From: Paenirhodobacter hankyongi
GTDB taxonomy: Bacteria; Pseudomonadota; Alphaproteobacteria; Rhodobacterales; Rhodobacteraceae
DNA length: 64,000 nucleotides
NCBI RefSeq assembly: GCF_003664585.1
Contig: NZ_RCHI01000007.1
Coordinates: 1 to 64,000, forward strand
Reading direction: 5' to 3'
A model generated the notes under the pieces. The model was not told the origin of the DNA and made no database searches. It saw nothing but the letters and a program-made list of their open reading frames with translations. Shown here piece by piece: positions 7,394 through 16,889 of the stretch (the first letter of the stretch is position 1; every line of letters starts with the position of its first letter). The translations under genes were made by a program, and so were the position numbers.

Positions 7394-9177
7394 TTCGCCG
7401 CGCAATAGGCGCGCCAGCCGCCGAAGCCGGTGATCTCCTCGGCGCCCGCGAGCGCATGGGCCTCGCACAGGAAGCCCGTCACCTGCCGGCCGTCGTCAAG
7501 CGTCACCTTGCCGACGCCGAGCGGCGCCGGGATCGCGGCGACGAAGGTGCCGAAGGCGGCGGGCGGCAGCGCCCAGAGCTCGAGCGCAATGCCCGGGCCG
7601 GCAAACGCCGGGTCGAGCACCATCCCCGGTTTCGCCGGCACCGTGCCCGCCAGCGCATAGAGCCGATAGCCGGGCGCGCTGCGCGCCGTGCCAAGGCACC
7701 GCCCGCCGGGGCCGGTCAGCTCGCGGTTCAGCGGCATGCCGCTCAGATGCGCGCCGACGACGGCGAGCGTGCACCAGCCCTCGGGCAGGCGCGGCTCGGC
7801 CGGCGCGGGCACCGGCGCCGTGCGGTCGCGCCCCATGCCGCAGGCGGCGGCCGCGTGCATCGCGCCCGCGAAGGGCACCAGCGCCTCGTCCGAGAAGGCC
7901 GGCCCCACCAGCTGCACCCCCACGGGCAGGCCCGAGGCGCCGAACCCCGCCGGCACCGCGATCGCGGCGTATCCCAGAAGGTTCGCGAAGTTGGTGTAAA
8001 GGCCGAACTGGCTGTTCCGCCCGATCGGATCGGCCAGCATCTCGGCCACCGTCGCGCGGGTGGGCGAGGTCGGCAGCAGCAGCATGTCCACCGCCTCCCA
8101 GGTCGGCGCGACCTGCTGGCGCAGCTCGTTCAGGCGATAGAGGCCGCGGAAGGCCTCGACCGCGCTGCGCCCCTTCGCGCCCTCGATGATCTTGCGCACC
8201 GTGGGTTCGAAGTCGTCCGCGTTTGTGGCGAGGAACGCCTCGACCGCGGCCAGACGTTCGGCGACCCAGGGCCCGTCGTAAAGCAGCGCCGCCGCCTCGC
8301 GAAAGGGGGCATAGTCGAAGGGGACGAGCGTCGCGCCAAGCGCCTCGGCGCGGGCGCAGGCGGCGTCATAGGCGGCCGCGACCTCGGCATTGCCGTAGAA
8401 CTCGCGCTCGGCCGCGGTCAGCACGCCGATGCGCGGACGGGCGGGCAGGGCGACGGGCGCGGCCTTGCGCGAGAACGGATCGGCGGGGTCAAGGCCCTCG
8501 ATCAGCCGGCGCACCTCGGCCGCCTCGTCGACGGTGCCGGCGAAGACGGTGATGACATCGACCGAGCGGCAGGCCGGCACGCAGCCGGTGTTCGGCACGA
8601 GCCCGGGGCTCGGCTTCAGCCCGATGAGGTTGTTGAACATCGCCGGCACCCGGCCCGAACCCGCGGTGTCGGAGCCGAGCGAGAAGGCGCACAGCCCCGA
8701 GGCCACCGCCACCGCCGAGCCCGAGGACGAGCCGCCCGAGACATAGTCGGCATCGAACACGCAGCGCGGCGCGCCGAAGGGCGAGCGGGTGCCGTTCAGC
8801 CCGGTCGCGAACTGGTCGAGGTTGGTCTTGCCGATCACGATCGCGCCCGCCGCACGCAGCCGCGCGACGGTCGTCGCGTCGCGCGCGGGCGAGGTGCCGA
8901 AGGCCGGGCAGGCGGCCGTGGTCAGCAGCCCGGCGACGTCGATATTGTCCTTCACCGCGAAGGGGATGCCGTAGAGCGGCAGGCCCTCGGGGCCGCGCTC
9001 GGCCAGACGCTTCGCCTCGGCGCGCAGGCTCTCGGCCGGGGTTTCGGTGATGAAGACGGCGCGGTCGGCCAGCGCGTCGCGCCGGGCGATCACCTCCTCG
9101 ATCACCTCAAGGGGCGTGGCGCCGGCGGCATAGGCCGCGCGAAGCGCCGCGATCGTCATCATGTCGGGGAGCTGCAT
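7384..9177 (-). CDS. atzF: allophanate hydrolase
   Basis: This 597-residue enzyme cleaves allophanate to ammonium and carbon dioxide. The amidase-signature domain (about 1-440) has K76 (PFAVKDNID), S150 (GGSSSGS) and S174 (DTAGSG). The spacing matches the K91-S165-S189 triad known for AtzF. The C-terminal domain (about 450-597) carries VVGAHLSGMPLN, the hallmark of the AtzF tail that completes the decarboxylating step. Length is normal. The start is set by a TGATG overlap with the carboxylase stop at 9177-9179, indicating translational coupling. It is the last gene of the riboswitch-controlled operon. Free-standing allophanate hydrolase beside a separate carboxylase is the usual bacterial arrangement, unlike the fused yeast enzyme. 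Confidence 0.93.
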   Translation of the reverse strand: MQLPDMMTIAALRAAYAAGATPLEVIEEVIARRDALADRAVFITETPAESLRAEAKRLAERGPEGLPLYGIPFAVKDNIDVAGLLTTAACPAFGTSPARDATTVARLRAAGAIVIGKTNLDQFATGLNGTRSPFGAPRCVFDADYVSGGSSSGSAVAVASGLCAFSLGSDTAGSGRVPAMFNNLIGLKPSPGLVPNTGCVPACRSVDVITVFAGTVDEAAEVRRLIEGLDPADPFSRKAAPVALPARPRIGVLTAAEREFYGNAEVAAAYDAACARAEALGATLVPFDYAPFREAAALLYDGPWVAERLAAVEAFLATNADDFEPTVRKIIEGAKGRSAVEAFRGLYRLNELRQQVAPTWEAVDMLLLPTSPTRATVAEMLADPIGRNSQFGLYTNFANLLGYAAIAVPAGFGASGLPVGVQLVGPAFSDEALVPFAGAMHAAAACGMGRDRTAPVPAPAEPRLPEGWCTLAVVGAHLSGMPLNRELTGPGGRCLGTARSAPGYRLYALAGTVPAKPGMVLDPAFAGPGIALELWALPPAAFGTFVAAIPAPLGVGKVTLDDGRQVTGFLCEAHALAGAEEITGFGGWRAYCAAKAG

Positions 9178-12100
9178 CAGTCGGTCTCCAGAATGGCCAG
9201 CACGTCGCCGGCATGAACGGTGCGGCCGGGGGCGGCGCGGGTCTCGCGCAGGCGGCCGGCGGCGGGGCTGTGGACGGTGATCTCCATCTTCATCGACTCG
9301 ACGATGGCGACGGGATCGCCCGCGGCAAGGCGGGTGCCGGGTTCGACGAGGTATTTCCAGACGTTGCCGGGCACCGGGCTTTCGACACCGGTGCAGCCCT
9401 CGGGGACCGCGGCCTGCTCGAAGACGCCGCCCTCGTCGGCGACGAACTGGTCGAGCCCCTCGGCCTTCCAGCGCGCCCGCTCGGCCTCGAAGGCGGCCTG
9501 CTGGCGGGTTTTGAAGGCGGCGGTGCCGGCGCTGTCCTGCGCGGCCTTCTCGGCCGCCCAGTCGAAGGTGCCCTCCTCGATGCGCAGGTCGTAGCGGCCA
9601 TGCGGGAAGGCCTCGCGCGCCTCGGTCAGTTCCGCGTGGCTGACCGGGAAGAAGCGGACCTGATCGAAATGGCGCAGCAGCCAGGGCGTGTCGGCAAAGG
9701 CCGGGGTGCGCTGCCAAGTGTTCCACATCTGGATGGTGCGGCCGAAAAGCTGATAGCCGCCCGGTCCCTCCATGCCATAGATGCACATGTAGGCGCCGCC
9801 GATGCCCACCGCGTTCTCCGGTGTCCAGGTGCGGGCGGGGTTGTATTTCGTCGTCACCAGCCGGTGGCGCGGATCGACCGGCGTCGCCACCGGCGCGCCG
9901 AGATAGACATCGCCCAGCCCCATCACCAGATAGCGCGCGTCGAAGATCGTGCGCTGCACCGCGGCCTCGTCCGCAAGCCCGTTGATGCGGCGGATGAACT
10001 CGATGTTCGAGGGACACCAGGGCGCGTTCGGCCGCACCAGCTCCTGATACTTGCGCATCGCAAGTTCCGCCTGCGGGTCGTTCCAAGAGAGCGGCAGCCA
10101 GACCGTGCGGGTCGGCACCTTCACCGTCTCGGCCGCGGGCAGCCGGGCCTCGATCGCCGCCAGCTCGCGCAGCAGGTCGGGGCGCGAGATCTTCGCGGTG
10201 TCGTAGTGCAGTTGCAGCGAGCGGATGCCGGGGGTGAGGTCGATCACCGGCAGACCGGCCGCCTCGACCGCCTGCATCAGAAGCTGCACCCGCAGTCTGA
10301 GCCCGATGTCGAGGCTCATCGGCCCGTATTCGACCAGCAGGTTCTCGTCCCCCTGCCGGCGATAGGCGACAGGCACCGGGGCGTCGGGCAGTGCACCGAC
10401 CAGCGGCGAGCCGAGCCGGGCGATTGCCGGGCCCGCGACCGGGTCGGCGCGGCGCGCGGCGGGGCGGAAGCGCACCCGGTCGCCGGGCTTCAGCTGACCC
10501 AGCTTCCAGCGGTCGGCGGTGCTGACCACACCCGGGCAGACGAAACCGCCAAGGCTCGGCCCGTCGGGGCCGAGGATGATCGGCATGTCACCGGTGAAGT
10601 CGATCGCGCCGATGGCATAGGCGTTGTCGTGCAGGTTCGAGGGGTGCAACCCGGCCTCGCCGCCATCCGTGCGCGCCCAGTCGGGCGCCGGGCCGATCAG
10701 CCGCACGCCGGTGCGGTCAGAGTTGAAATGCACCTCATAGGCGGTGGCAAAGAGGGTCTCGATGTCGCTCTCGCGGAAGAAGTCGGGCGCGCCATGCGGG
10801 CCGTAGACAAGCTCCAGCTCCCAGTCCTCGGTCAGCTCGGCAGGCTCGGGCGCGGCCGGGGCGTCCTGCGCCACGCGGCCCACATGCAGCACGTCGCCGG
10901 TCTTCAGCGTGCCGGTCGCATGGCCGCCGAAATGGCCAAGCGCGAAGGTCGCGCGCGAGCCGAGCACTTCGGGCACCTTGAACCCGCCGGCAACGGCGAG
11001 ATAGGCGCGCTGGCCCGGCCCCGCGACCCGGCCGATCGCCAGCGTCGCACCGGCGGGCACCTCGAGCACCGGGCCCTCGACCGCCACGCCGTCAAGGGTC
11101 AGGGCCATCCGCGCCCCGGCAATCGCCACCCGGGCGGCGCGCAGGAAGCGCAGCGTCGGGCCGGCCACCGTCATCTCGAGCGTCGTGGTGTCGGGGTGCT
11201 GGCCGAGCAGGCGGTTCGCGTTGCGATGCGCGCGCGGGTCCATCGGCCCCGAGGGCGGCACGCCCACGCCCCACAGCCCGAGCCGGCCCGGCAGCTCCTG
11301 CACCGAGCTTTGTGCGCCCGGCGCCAGCACCTCGATCCCCTCGGGGGCGAAGGCAAAGCCCGCAAGCGCCGTCGTCGCCACCTTGCCCGAGGCGAAGAGA
11401 TCCGATCCCGCAATCGCGCGCAGATAGTCGAGGTTGGTCTCGATCCCCGAGACATGGGTGGCGGCCAGCGCCGTGCCGAGCTTCGCGATCGCCTCGGCGC
11501 GGCTGGCGCCATGCACGATGATCTTCGCCAGCATCGGGTCGTAGAAGGGCGTCACCTCGGTGCCGGTGGCGATCCAGCCATCGACACGGGCGTCCTCGGG
11601 GAAATGCACCTCGGTCAGCCGCCCGGCCGAGGGGCGAAAGCCCGCATGCGGCATCTCGGCGTAAAGCCGGGCCTCGATCGCGGCGCCCTGCGGGGCGGGC
11701 AGGGTGGCCGGGATCGGGTCCTCGCCCGCCGCCTGACGCACCATCCACTCGACCAGGTCGATGCCCAGCACCGCCTCGGTCACCGGGTGTTCGACCTGCA
11801 GGCGGGTGTTGACCTCGAGGAAATAGAATTCCTCGCGCGCCGGGTCGTAGATGAATTCGACGGTGCCGGCCGAGGCATAGCCGACCTCGGCGCAGAGTTC
11901 CTCGGCGGCGCGGTGCAGCCGGGCGCGGATCTCGGGGCGCAGGCCCGGGGCGGGGGTTTCCTCGAGCACCTTCTGGTTGCGCCGCTGCAACGAGCAGTCG
12001 CGCTCGCCAAGCGCCACCGCCCGGCCGCGCCCGTTGCCGAAGATCTGCACTTCGACATGGCGGGCATCGGCGACGAAGCGTTCGAGATAGACGCGGGCGT

Positions 12101-12677
12101 CGCCGAAGCTGGCCTGTGCGGTGCGCTCGACGCTGGCGAAGGCCGCGCGCAGCGCGGCCTCGTCGGCGCACAGACTCATGCCGATGCCGCCGCCGCCGGC
12201 GGTGGATTTGAGCATCACCGGATAGCCGATGCGGGCGGCCTCGGTCGCGGCGGCCTCGGCATCGGGCAGAAGCCCGGTGCCCGGAAGCAGCGGCACACCG
12301 GCCCGCGCGGCGATCTCCCGCGCGGTGTGCTTCAGCCCGAAGGCCTCGATCTGCTCGGGGCGCGGGCCGATGAAGGCCACCCCCGCCGCCGCCAGCGCCG
12401 CGGCAAAGCGGGTGTTCTCGCTCAGAAACCCGTAGCCCGGATGCACCGCCTCGGCGCCGGTGTCGCGGCAGGCCTGCACCACGGCCTCGATCTGCAGATA
12501 GCTTTCGGCCGCCGGCGCCGGCCCAAGCCGCACCGCCTCGTCGGCAAGGGCGACATGGGGGGCGAAGCGGTCGGCGTCGGAATAGACCGCGACCGAGGCG
12601 ATCCCCATCGTCTTCAGCGTGCGGATGATGCGCACCGCGATCTCGCCGCGGTTCGCCACAAGAACCTTCTGGAACAT
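9177..12677 (-). CDS. biotin-dependent urea/guanidine carboxylase
   Basis: The 1166-residue multidomain enzyme has biotin carboxylase at about 1-445 (VANRGEIA, ATP-grasp loop AGGGGIGMS, EVNTRLQVEH), a KipA-like carboxyltransferase domain at about 455-750 (GVPPSGPMDPRAHRNANRL), a KipI-like domain at about 765-990, and a biotinyl domain at the end with the modified lysine K1130 in VESMKMEI. This architecture was called urea carboxylase, but homologues grouped with DUF1989 proteins and a guanidine-I riboswitch carboxylate guanidine. Context here (riboswitch, two DUF1989 genes, allophanate hydrolase) favours guanidine carboxylase. The gene starts 4 bases after the preceding stop and overlaps atzF by one base. 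Substrate preference is inferred from context, not residues. Confidence 0.9.
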   Translation of the reverse strand: MFQKVLVANRGEIAVRIIRTLKTMGIASVAVYSDADRFAPHVALADEAVRLGPAPAAESYLQIEAVVQACRDTGAEAVHPGYGFLSENTRFAAALAAAGVAFIGPRPEQIEAFGLKHTAREIAARAGVPLLPGTGLLPDAEAAATEAARIGYPVMLKSTAGGGGIGMSLCADEAALRAAFASVERTAQASFGDARVYLERFVADARHVEVQIFGNGRGRAVALGERDCSLQRRNQKVLEETPAPGLRPEIRARLHRAAEELCAEVGYASAGTVEFIYDPAREEFYFLEVNTRLQVEHPVTEAVLGIDLVEWMVRQAAGEDPIPATLPAPQGAAIEARLYAEMPHAGFRPSAGRLTEVHFPEDARVDGWIATGTEVTPFYDPMLAKIIVHGASRAEAIAKLGTALAATHVSGIETNLDYLRAIAGSDLFASGKVATTALAGFAFAPEGIEVLAPGAQSSVQELPGRLGLWGVGVPPSGPMDPRAHRNANRLLGQHPDTTTLEMTVAGPTLRFLRAARVAIAGARMALTLDGVAVEGPVLEVPAGATLAIGRVAGPGQRAYLAVAGGFKVPEVLGSRATFALGHFGGHATGTLKTGDVLHVGRVAQDAPAAPEPAELTEDWELELVYGPHGAPDFFRESDIETLFATAYEVHFNSDRTGVRLIGPAPDWARTDGGEAGLHPSNLHDNAYAIGAIDFTGDMPIILGPDGPSLGGFVCPGVVSTADRWKLGQLKPGDRVRFRPAARRADPVAGPAIARLGSPLVGALPDAPVPVAYRRQGDENLLVEYGPMSLDIGLRLRVQLLMQAVEAAGLPVIDLTPGIRSLQLHYDTAKISRPDLLRELAAIEARLPAAETVKVPTRTVWLPLSWNDPQAELAMRKYQELVRPNAPWCPSNIEFIRRINGLADEAAVQRTIFDARYLVMGLGDVYLGAPVATPVDPRHRLVTTKYNPARTWTPENAVGIGGAYMCIYGMEGPGGYQLFGRTIQMWNTWQRTPAFADTPWLLRHFDQVRFFPVSHAELTEAREAFPHGRYDLRIEEGTFDWAAEKAAQDSAGTAAFKTRQQAAFEAERARWKAEGLDQFVADEGGVFEQAAVPEGCTGVESPVPGNVWKYLVEPGTRLAAGDPVAIVESMKMEITVHSPAAGRLRETRAAPGRTVHAGDVLAILETD

Positions 12678-12681
12678 CGGC

Positions 12682-13278
12682 TTACCCCCGGATCACGACC
12701 TGGATCGGCGTCGGGTCGAAGCCGTTGCAGGGGTTGTTGATCTGCGGGCAGTTCGAGATGAAGACGAGCAGGTCCATCGCCGCCTCCATCTCGATGTAAT
12801 CGCCGGGGTGGCTGATGCCGTCGTCGATGGTCATCGCGCCGTTCTGGCTGATCGGCACGTTCATGAAGAAGTTCAGGTTCGGCACGATGTCGCGCTTGGT
12901 CATCCCGTATTTCGAGAATTCCAGAATGAAATTCTCGCGGCAGGCATGCAGATACGAGGTCTCGTGGCCGAAGCGCACGGTGTTGCTCTCGCGCGAGCAG
13001 CAGCCGGCATTGGTGTCGTGCCGGCCCGAGGTCGCCTCGATGATCGTCGCCATCAGGTTGCCCTCGGACGAGATCAGCTGCGTGCCCTTCTCGATATAGG
13101 CGCCGTTCTGCACCCGCATCGTGTCCTGGCTCGAATAGCGCTCGGCGGTGTCGGCGGCGTTGTACAGGAGGGTGTCGATCGCCTGCTGGCCATAGCTGTC
13201 GATGATGCGGATGGTCTGGCCCTGTTTGACGAGGCCCGACCAGGGGCGGTTCGCGGGGATGTCGTGGATCTGTTCCAT
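12682..13278 (-). CDS. DUF1989 protein, candidate carboxyguanidine deiminase subunit
   Basis: This 198-residue protein is a urea-carboxylase-associated (DUF1989) family member. It has the paired cysteines NAGCCSRESN around residue 115 and the C-terminal NCPQINNPCNGFDPTPI signature, so it looks catalytically complete. In guanidine-degrading bacteria two such proteins form carboxyguanidine deiminase (CgdAB), converting carboxyguanidine to allophanate; that role fits its place between the importer and the carboxylase. ATG at 13278 follows GAGGTCCCCTCC; a longer frame upstream lacks support. It lies 10 bases after the larger DUF1989 gene. Which subunit corresponds to CgdA or CgdB I cannot say with certainty. 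Confidence 0.82.
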   Translation of the reverse strand: MEQIHDIPANRPWSGLVKQGQTIRIIDSYGQQAIDTLLYNAADTAERYSSQDTMRVQNGAYIEKGTQLISSEGNLMATIIEATSGRHDTNAGCCSRESNTVRFGHETSYLHACRENFILEFSKYGMTKRDIVPNLNFFMNVPISQNGAMTIDDGISHPGDYIEMEAAMDLLVFISNCPQINNPCNGFDPTPIQVVIRG

Positions 13279-13288
13279 GGAGGGGACC

Positions 13289-14089
13289 TCAGGCGCGTGC
13301 GGTGTTCTCGAAGCCGCGGACGGCTTCGGCGGTGGCGGTGCGGCACAGGTCGTCCTGGGCGATCGGACGCGCGGCAAGGCGCGTCGCGCGGACGGAGGGA
13401 ACCTCCGGACCCGTCGTCGGGTCAAGCGGGTGGCGGGTGTTCGACAGCGCGATCAGCAGATCCTGCTCGGCGCGCAGCTCGACCCAGTCGTCGCCGTTCA
13501 GGAGCGCCGGGTTCCAGAAGAACTGCCCCTCGCCATCGACGCGCACCGGCGCGAAGAAGGTCAGCAGCGCGGGCAGGTCGCGCTTGTCGAGGCCGAGCTT
13601 GGCGGTGGCGAGGATCATGTTCTCGCGCGTCGAGCGGAAGGCGGGGGTGAAGGGCGCGCGCGCCGGCATCCCGCCGCTCAGCGCGTCGTTTGCGCCCGCC
13701 GAATCCTCGGTGATCGAGAACAGCACCCGCCCCATGTCGGAAAACACCACGCGGCCCTTCTTCAGGTCGGTCGTCCATTGCAGCTTGCAGGTGTCGGGCA
13801 GGTTCTGCCGTTCCGAGCTGTCGGCGGCGGACCAGGCAGCCAGGCTGACTGAGCCGCCCAGCCCGCCCGCCTCGAGCCGCAGGCTCTGGCCGCGGGCGAG
13901 CCGGCAGGTGTAATACCAGCCCCCCGGCACGGTCTCGGCCCAGATCACGCCCTCGGGCGCGGGGGCGGGGCGGGGGCTTGGCGCCGGAAGCGCCTTCGGC
14001 GCGGCGTTCAGCCCCTTGCGCTGGTGCTCCTCATAGCGCGCGCGGTCGGCGGCGATGGCGTCAGCGGAGCGGGGGATATGCGTCAGCAT
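13289..14089 (-). CDS. DUF1989 protein, larger candidate carboxyguanidine deiminase subunit
   Basis: The 266-residue product is the second urea-carboxylase-associated protein of the operon. It shares the fold region with its smaller neighbour (GWYYTCRLARGQSLRLE, STRENMILATAKLGLDKRDLPALLTFF in part, NTRHPLDP) but has an extra proline-rich N-terminal segment (about residues 30-48). It lacks the paired cysteines: where the partner reads AGCCSRESN this one reads DALSGGMPA. It may therefore be a structural or regulatory half of a heteromeric deiminase. AAGGAGGAACCCG precedes ATG 14089, and the gene overlaps the end of the ATPase gene by 29 bases. Confidence 0.8.
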   Translation of the reverse strand: MLTHIPRSADAIAADRARYEEHQRKGLNAAPKALPAPSPRPAPAPEGVIWAETVPGGWYYTCRLARGQSLRLEAGGLGGSVSLAAWSAADSSERQNLPDTCKLQWTTDLKKGRVVFSDMGRVLFSITEDSAGANDALSGGMPARAPFTPAFRSTRENMILATAKLGLDKRDLPALLTFFAPVRVDGEGQFFWNPALLNGDDWVELRAEQDLLIALSNTRHPLDPTTGPEVPSVRATRLAARPIAQDDLCRTATAEAVRGFENTARA

Positions 14090-14918
14090 CGGGTTCCTCC
14101 TTGGGCCAGGTCGTCCCGGCGATGGGCCCCGGAATGGTCGGGTCGTCCCGACCGGGCAGGAGATCTGCGTCCCAGATCGTGGTCTTGCCGGCACTGCGCG
14201 GCGGCCAGATCAGGATGTCCCTGGTGATCGTCGCGCCATAGCGCAGCCGTTCCTCGGGACGGTCGCGGGTGCGCTCGAAGGCGATGATCCGGGTGGCGAG
14301 GGTGAAGGCCTCCCTGAGGTCATGCGTCACCATCACCACGGTCATCGGCACCTCGTTCCACAGCCGCTTCATCAGCCGGTGGATGTCGGAGCGGATGCCC
14401 GGATCGAGCGCGCCGAAGGGCTCGTCCAGAAGCAGCACCTTCGGCTTCATCATCAGCGCCTGCGCAAGGGCAAGGCGCTGCTGCATGCCGCCCGAAAGCT
14501 GGGCGGGATACTTGTCTTCGCTGCCGGCGAGCCCGACCTCGGCCAGCATCGCGTGCGCCTCGTCTGCGATCGCGCGGCGGCGCACGCCGAAGGTGCGGCC
14601 GAGGAGGCGGCTTGCCCGCAGCTCGGGCCCGGCCATGACATTGCCGAGCACCGTCATGTGCGGAAAGACCGAATAGCGCTGGAACACCACGCCGCGGTCG
14701 GGGCCGGGCTCGTGCGGCAGCGGTGCGCCATCAAGGGTGATGGTGCCGCGCGTCGGCGCCTCCTGTCCCAACAGCATGCGCAGGAAGGTGGTCTTGCCGC
14801 AGCCCGAGGGGCCGACGAGGGCGATGAAGGCGCGCGGCGCAATCGTCAGATCGACGTTTTGCAGCACGACCTGATCGCCGTATTCCTTCCACAGGTTCCG
14901 GATCTCGATGCCGCTCAT
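14061..14918 (-). CDS. ABC transporter ATPase, candidate guanidine importer
   Basis: The 285-residue ATPase belongs to the nitrate/sulfonate/taurine (SsuB/TauB-like) class. Walker A is GPSGCGKTT near residue 37, the signature is QLSGGMQQRLALAQAL, and Walker B is LLLDEPFGALD followed by the H-loop MVTHD. The C-terminal 40 residues extend past the usual end. It overlaps the permease stop by 4 bases (ATGA at 14915-14918) and runs into the first DUF1989 gene. It energises import of the operon's substrate, inferred to be guanidine from the upstream riboswitch. Confidence 0.88.
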   Translation of the reverse strand: MSGIEIRNLWKEYGDQVVLQNVDLTIAPRAFIALVGPSGCGKTTFLRMLLGQEAPTRGTITLDGAPLPHEPGPDRGVVFQRYSVFPHMTVLGNVMAGPELRASRLLGRTFGVRRRAIADEAHAMLAEVGLAGSEDKYPAQLSGGMQQRLALAQALMMKPKVLLLDEPFGALDPGIRSDIHRLMKRLWNEVPMTVVMVTHDLREAFTLATRIIAFERTRDRPEERLRYGATITRDILIWPPRSAGKTTIWDADLLPGRDDPTIPGPIAGTTWPKEEPDADAYPPLR

Positions 14919-15733
14919 CTGCCGCGCTCCAGCTCCGACCAGGGGAAGACCCGCCGGCGCAGGGCGGTCAGGCCAAGGTCCATCGCCACGGCAAGCAGGG
15001 TGATCCAGGCCACATAGGGGAAGATCACGTCCATCGAGAGATAGCGGCGCACCAGAAAGATCCGGTAGCCCAGCCCCGAGTCGGCCGAGATTGCCTCGGC
15101 CGCGATCAGGAACAGGAAGGCCGGGCCGATCTGCAGCCGCAGGCTGTCGATCAGCCGCGGCAGCACCTGCGGCAGCACCACCCGGGTCGCGATGAGCCAG
15201 GTCGAGGCCGAGAGCGTCTCGGCCTTGATGATCTGCTCGCGCGGCAGCGCCTGCGCCGAGAGCGCAAGGTCGCGGATCAAGATCGGCGCGACGCCGATCA
15301 CGATCAGCGTGACCTTCGATACCTCGCCAAGGCCCAGCACGATGAACAGGATCGGCAAGAGCGCGAGCGGCGGCACCATCGAGACGACGGCGACGAAGGG
15401 CGCCAGCACCGCGCGCACCACGGGCAGGATGCCGTTCAGTAGGCCCAGCAGCAGCGCGAGCGCCGTGGCGATGCCGATGCCGGCGAACAGCCGGCCAAGG
15501 CTTGCCGCGCTGTCCGACCACAGCAGATACAGCCCGGTGCGGCGATCGGCGGTGAAGGCGTAGAGCTTCACCGTCTGCACGATCGTCGACAGCGCCGGCA
15601 GCAGCTTGTCACTCGGGTTTTCCGCCAGCCGCACCGCCGAGCCCACCAGATAGGCGAGCGCCAGCACCACGAAGGGCAGGCAGGCGAGGAGGACTGCCGT
15701 CCCCCGTCGCGGTCTGACATTGATGAGCCGCAT
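14915..15733 (-). CDS. ABC transporter permease, candidate guanidine importer
   Basis: The 272-residue membrane protein has about six hydrophobic segments and the binding-protein-dependent permease loop (the EAA-like stretch around LSASTWLIATRVVLPQVLPRL). It is of the SsuC/TauC type, matching its ATPase and periplasmic binding protein. The stop is fused to the ATPase start (ATGA), and it begins 12 bases after the binding-protein gene. The substrate is assigned by operon context only. Confidence 0.87.
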   Translation of the reverse strand: MRLINVRPRRGTAVLLACLPFVVLALAYLVGSAVRLAENPSDKLLPALSTIVQTVKLYAFTADRRTGLYLLWSDSAASLGRLFAGIGIATALALLLGLLNGILPVVRAVLAPFVAVVSMVPPLALLPILFIVLGLGEVSKVTLIVIGVAPILIRDLALSAQALPREQIIKAETLSASTWLIATRVVLPQVLPRLIDSLRLQIGPAFLFLIAAEAISADSGLGYRIFLVRRYLSMDVIFPYVAWITLLAVAMDLGLTALRRRVFPWSELERGR

Positions 15734-15745
15734 CGCCCGACCCGC

Positions 15746-16813
15746 TTACAGCTTGCCGTCCCGGGCGAGTTTCATGAACGCGTCGGTATAGCGGAACTTG
15801 ACGTTCGCGCTGTCGCCCAGCACGGCGCCGCCGGGCATCTCGATGCCGATCGCATCGGCCGAGGTCGCACCGGTGCCGAGCAGCCCCTTGTCGAAGAGGA
15901 AGGTGCGCACATGGTCCATCGTGGTCGGCAGCTCGGCCGAGGTGACGAAGGCGACGCCATCGGCGGGCTTGTCGAAGAGGCGCGTCGCGGCAAGCTGTTC
16001 CTCGAACCCGGCCTGATCGGTGCCCGAGGCGGCGCCCATGGCGGCGCGCGCGGCGGCGCCCTCGGCGCTGTCCGCCTGCATCAGCGTCACGGTGTCATAC
16101 CAGATCCCGGCAAGGGCCTTGCCGAAATCGGGGTTCTCCGTCAGCACCTCGGTGTTCGCCACCATCATGTCGATGATCTCGCCCGGGATCTTCGAGCTGT
16201 CGAAGACGACATGGGCATCGGGCAGCTTGGCGATTTCCGACACCATCGGGTTCCAGGTCACCATCGCGGTCACGTCCGGGGTCTGGAAGGCGCCGACCAT
16301 GTCCGGATCGGCGGTGTTGACCACCTTGACGTCCTTCTCGGTCATGCCGGCGCTTTCGAGCCCGCGCACCAGCAGGTATTCCGAGACCGAGAACTCGACG
16401 AGGTTGACGCTCTGGCCCTTGATGTCGGCCAGGCTGTCCTTGCCCTTCAGGATCACCGCGTCATTGCCGTTCGAGAAATCGCCGATCACCACCGCGGTGG
16501 TGTCGACGCCGCCCGCGGCCGGGATCGACAGCCCGTCCATGTTGGTCAGCGTCACCGCGTCATAGGCGCCGGCGGTGTACTGGTTCATCGACTCGACATA
16601 GTCGTTGAACTGGGTGACCTCGATCGTCAGGCCGTATTTGTCGGCCCATTTCTGCACGATGCCATGGTCGGCGGCATAGCCCCAGGGCATCCAGCCGGCA
16701 TAGATCGACCAGGCGACCTTGAAATCGGTCTTCGGAGCGGCAAAGGCGGGCGAGACGGCGAAGGCGGCCAGGGTTGCGAGCGAGCCGAGAAGGGTGGCGC
16801 GGCGGGTCGTCAT
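15746..16813 (-). CDS. periplasmic substrate-binding protein, candidate guanidine importer
   Basis: The 355-residue protein starts with an export signal (twin arginine MTTRRATLLGSLATLAAFA, ending AFA at about residue 25) and then shows the NitT/TauT-type binding fold: WSIYAGWMPWGYAADHGI, DAVTLTNMDGL and GQSVNLVEFSVSEYLLVRGL. It is the first gene after the guanidine-I riboswitch, with GAAAGGAACGACCC ahead of ATG 16813. It most likely binds guanidine or a close analogue in the periplasm and delivers it to the permease encoded next. Confidence 0.88.
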   Translation of the reverse strand: MTTRRATLLGSLATLAAFAVSPAFAAPKTDFKVAWSIYAGWMPWGYAADHGIVQKWADKYGLTIEVTQFNDYVESMNQYTAGAYDAVTLTNMDGLSIPAAGGVDTTAVVIGDFSNGNDAVILKGKDSLADIKGQSVNLVEFSVSEYLLVRGLESAGMTEKDVKVVNTADPDMVGAFQTPDVTAMVTWNPMVSEIAKLPDAHVVFDSSKIPGEIIDMMVANTEVLTENPDFGKALAGIWYDTVTLMQADSAEGAAARAAMGAASGTDQAGFEEQLAATRLFDKPADGVAFVTSAELPTTMDHVRTFLFDKGLLGTGATSADAIGIEMPGGAVLGDSANVKFRYTDAFMKLARDGKL

Positions 16814-16889
16814 GGGTCGTTCCTTTCACGTTCAAACTGCATACATGAAGGGACGAACGGACCATCGTTCCGCCAATCCCTTGGCTGGA

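Noticed and set aside
9213-12740. Very long open frame on the plus strand opposite the carboxylase gene
   Set aside because: It is the antisense shadow of a highly GC-rich gene with strong codon bias. Its translation is Arg/Gly/His-rich, has no motif, and the reverse-strand frame is an obvious carboxylase.
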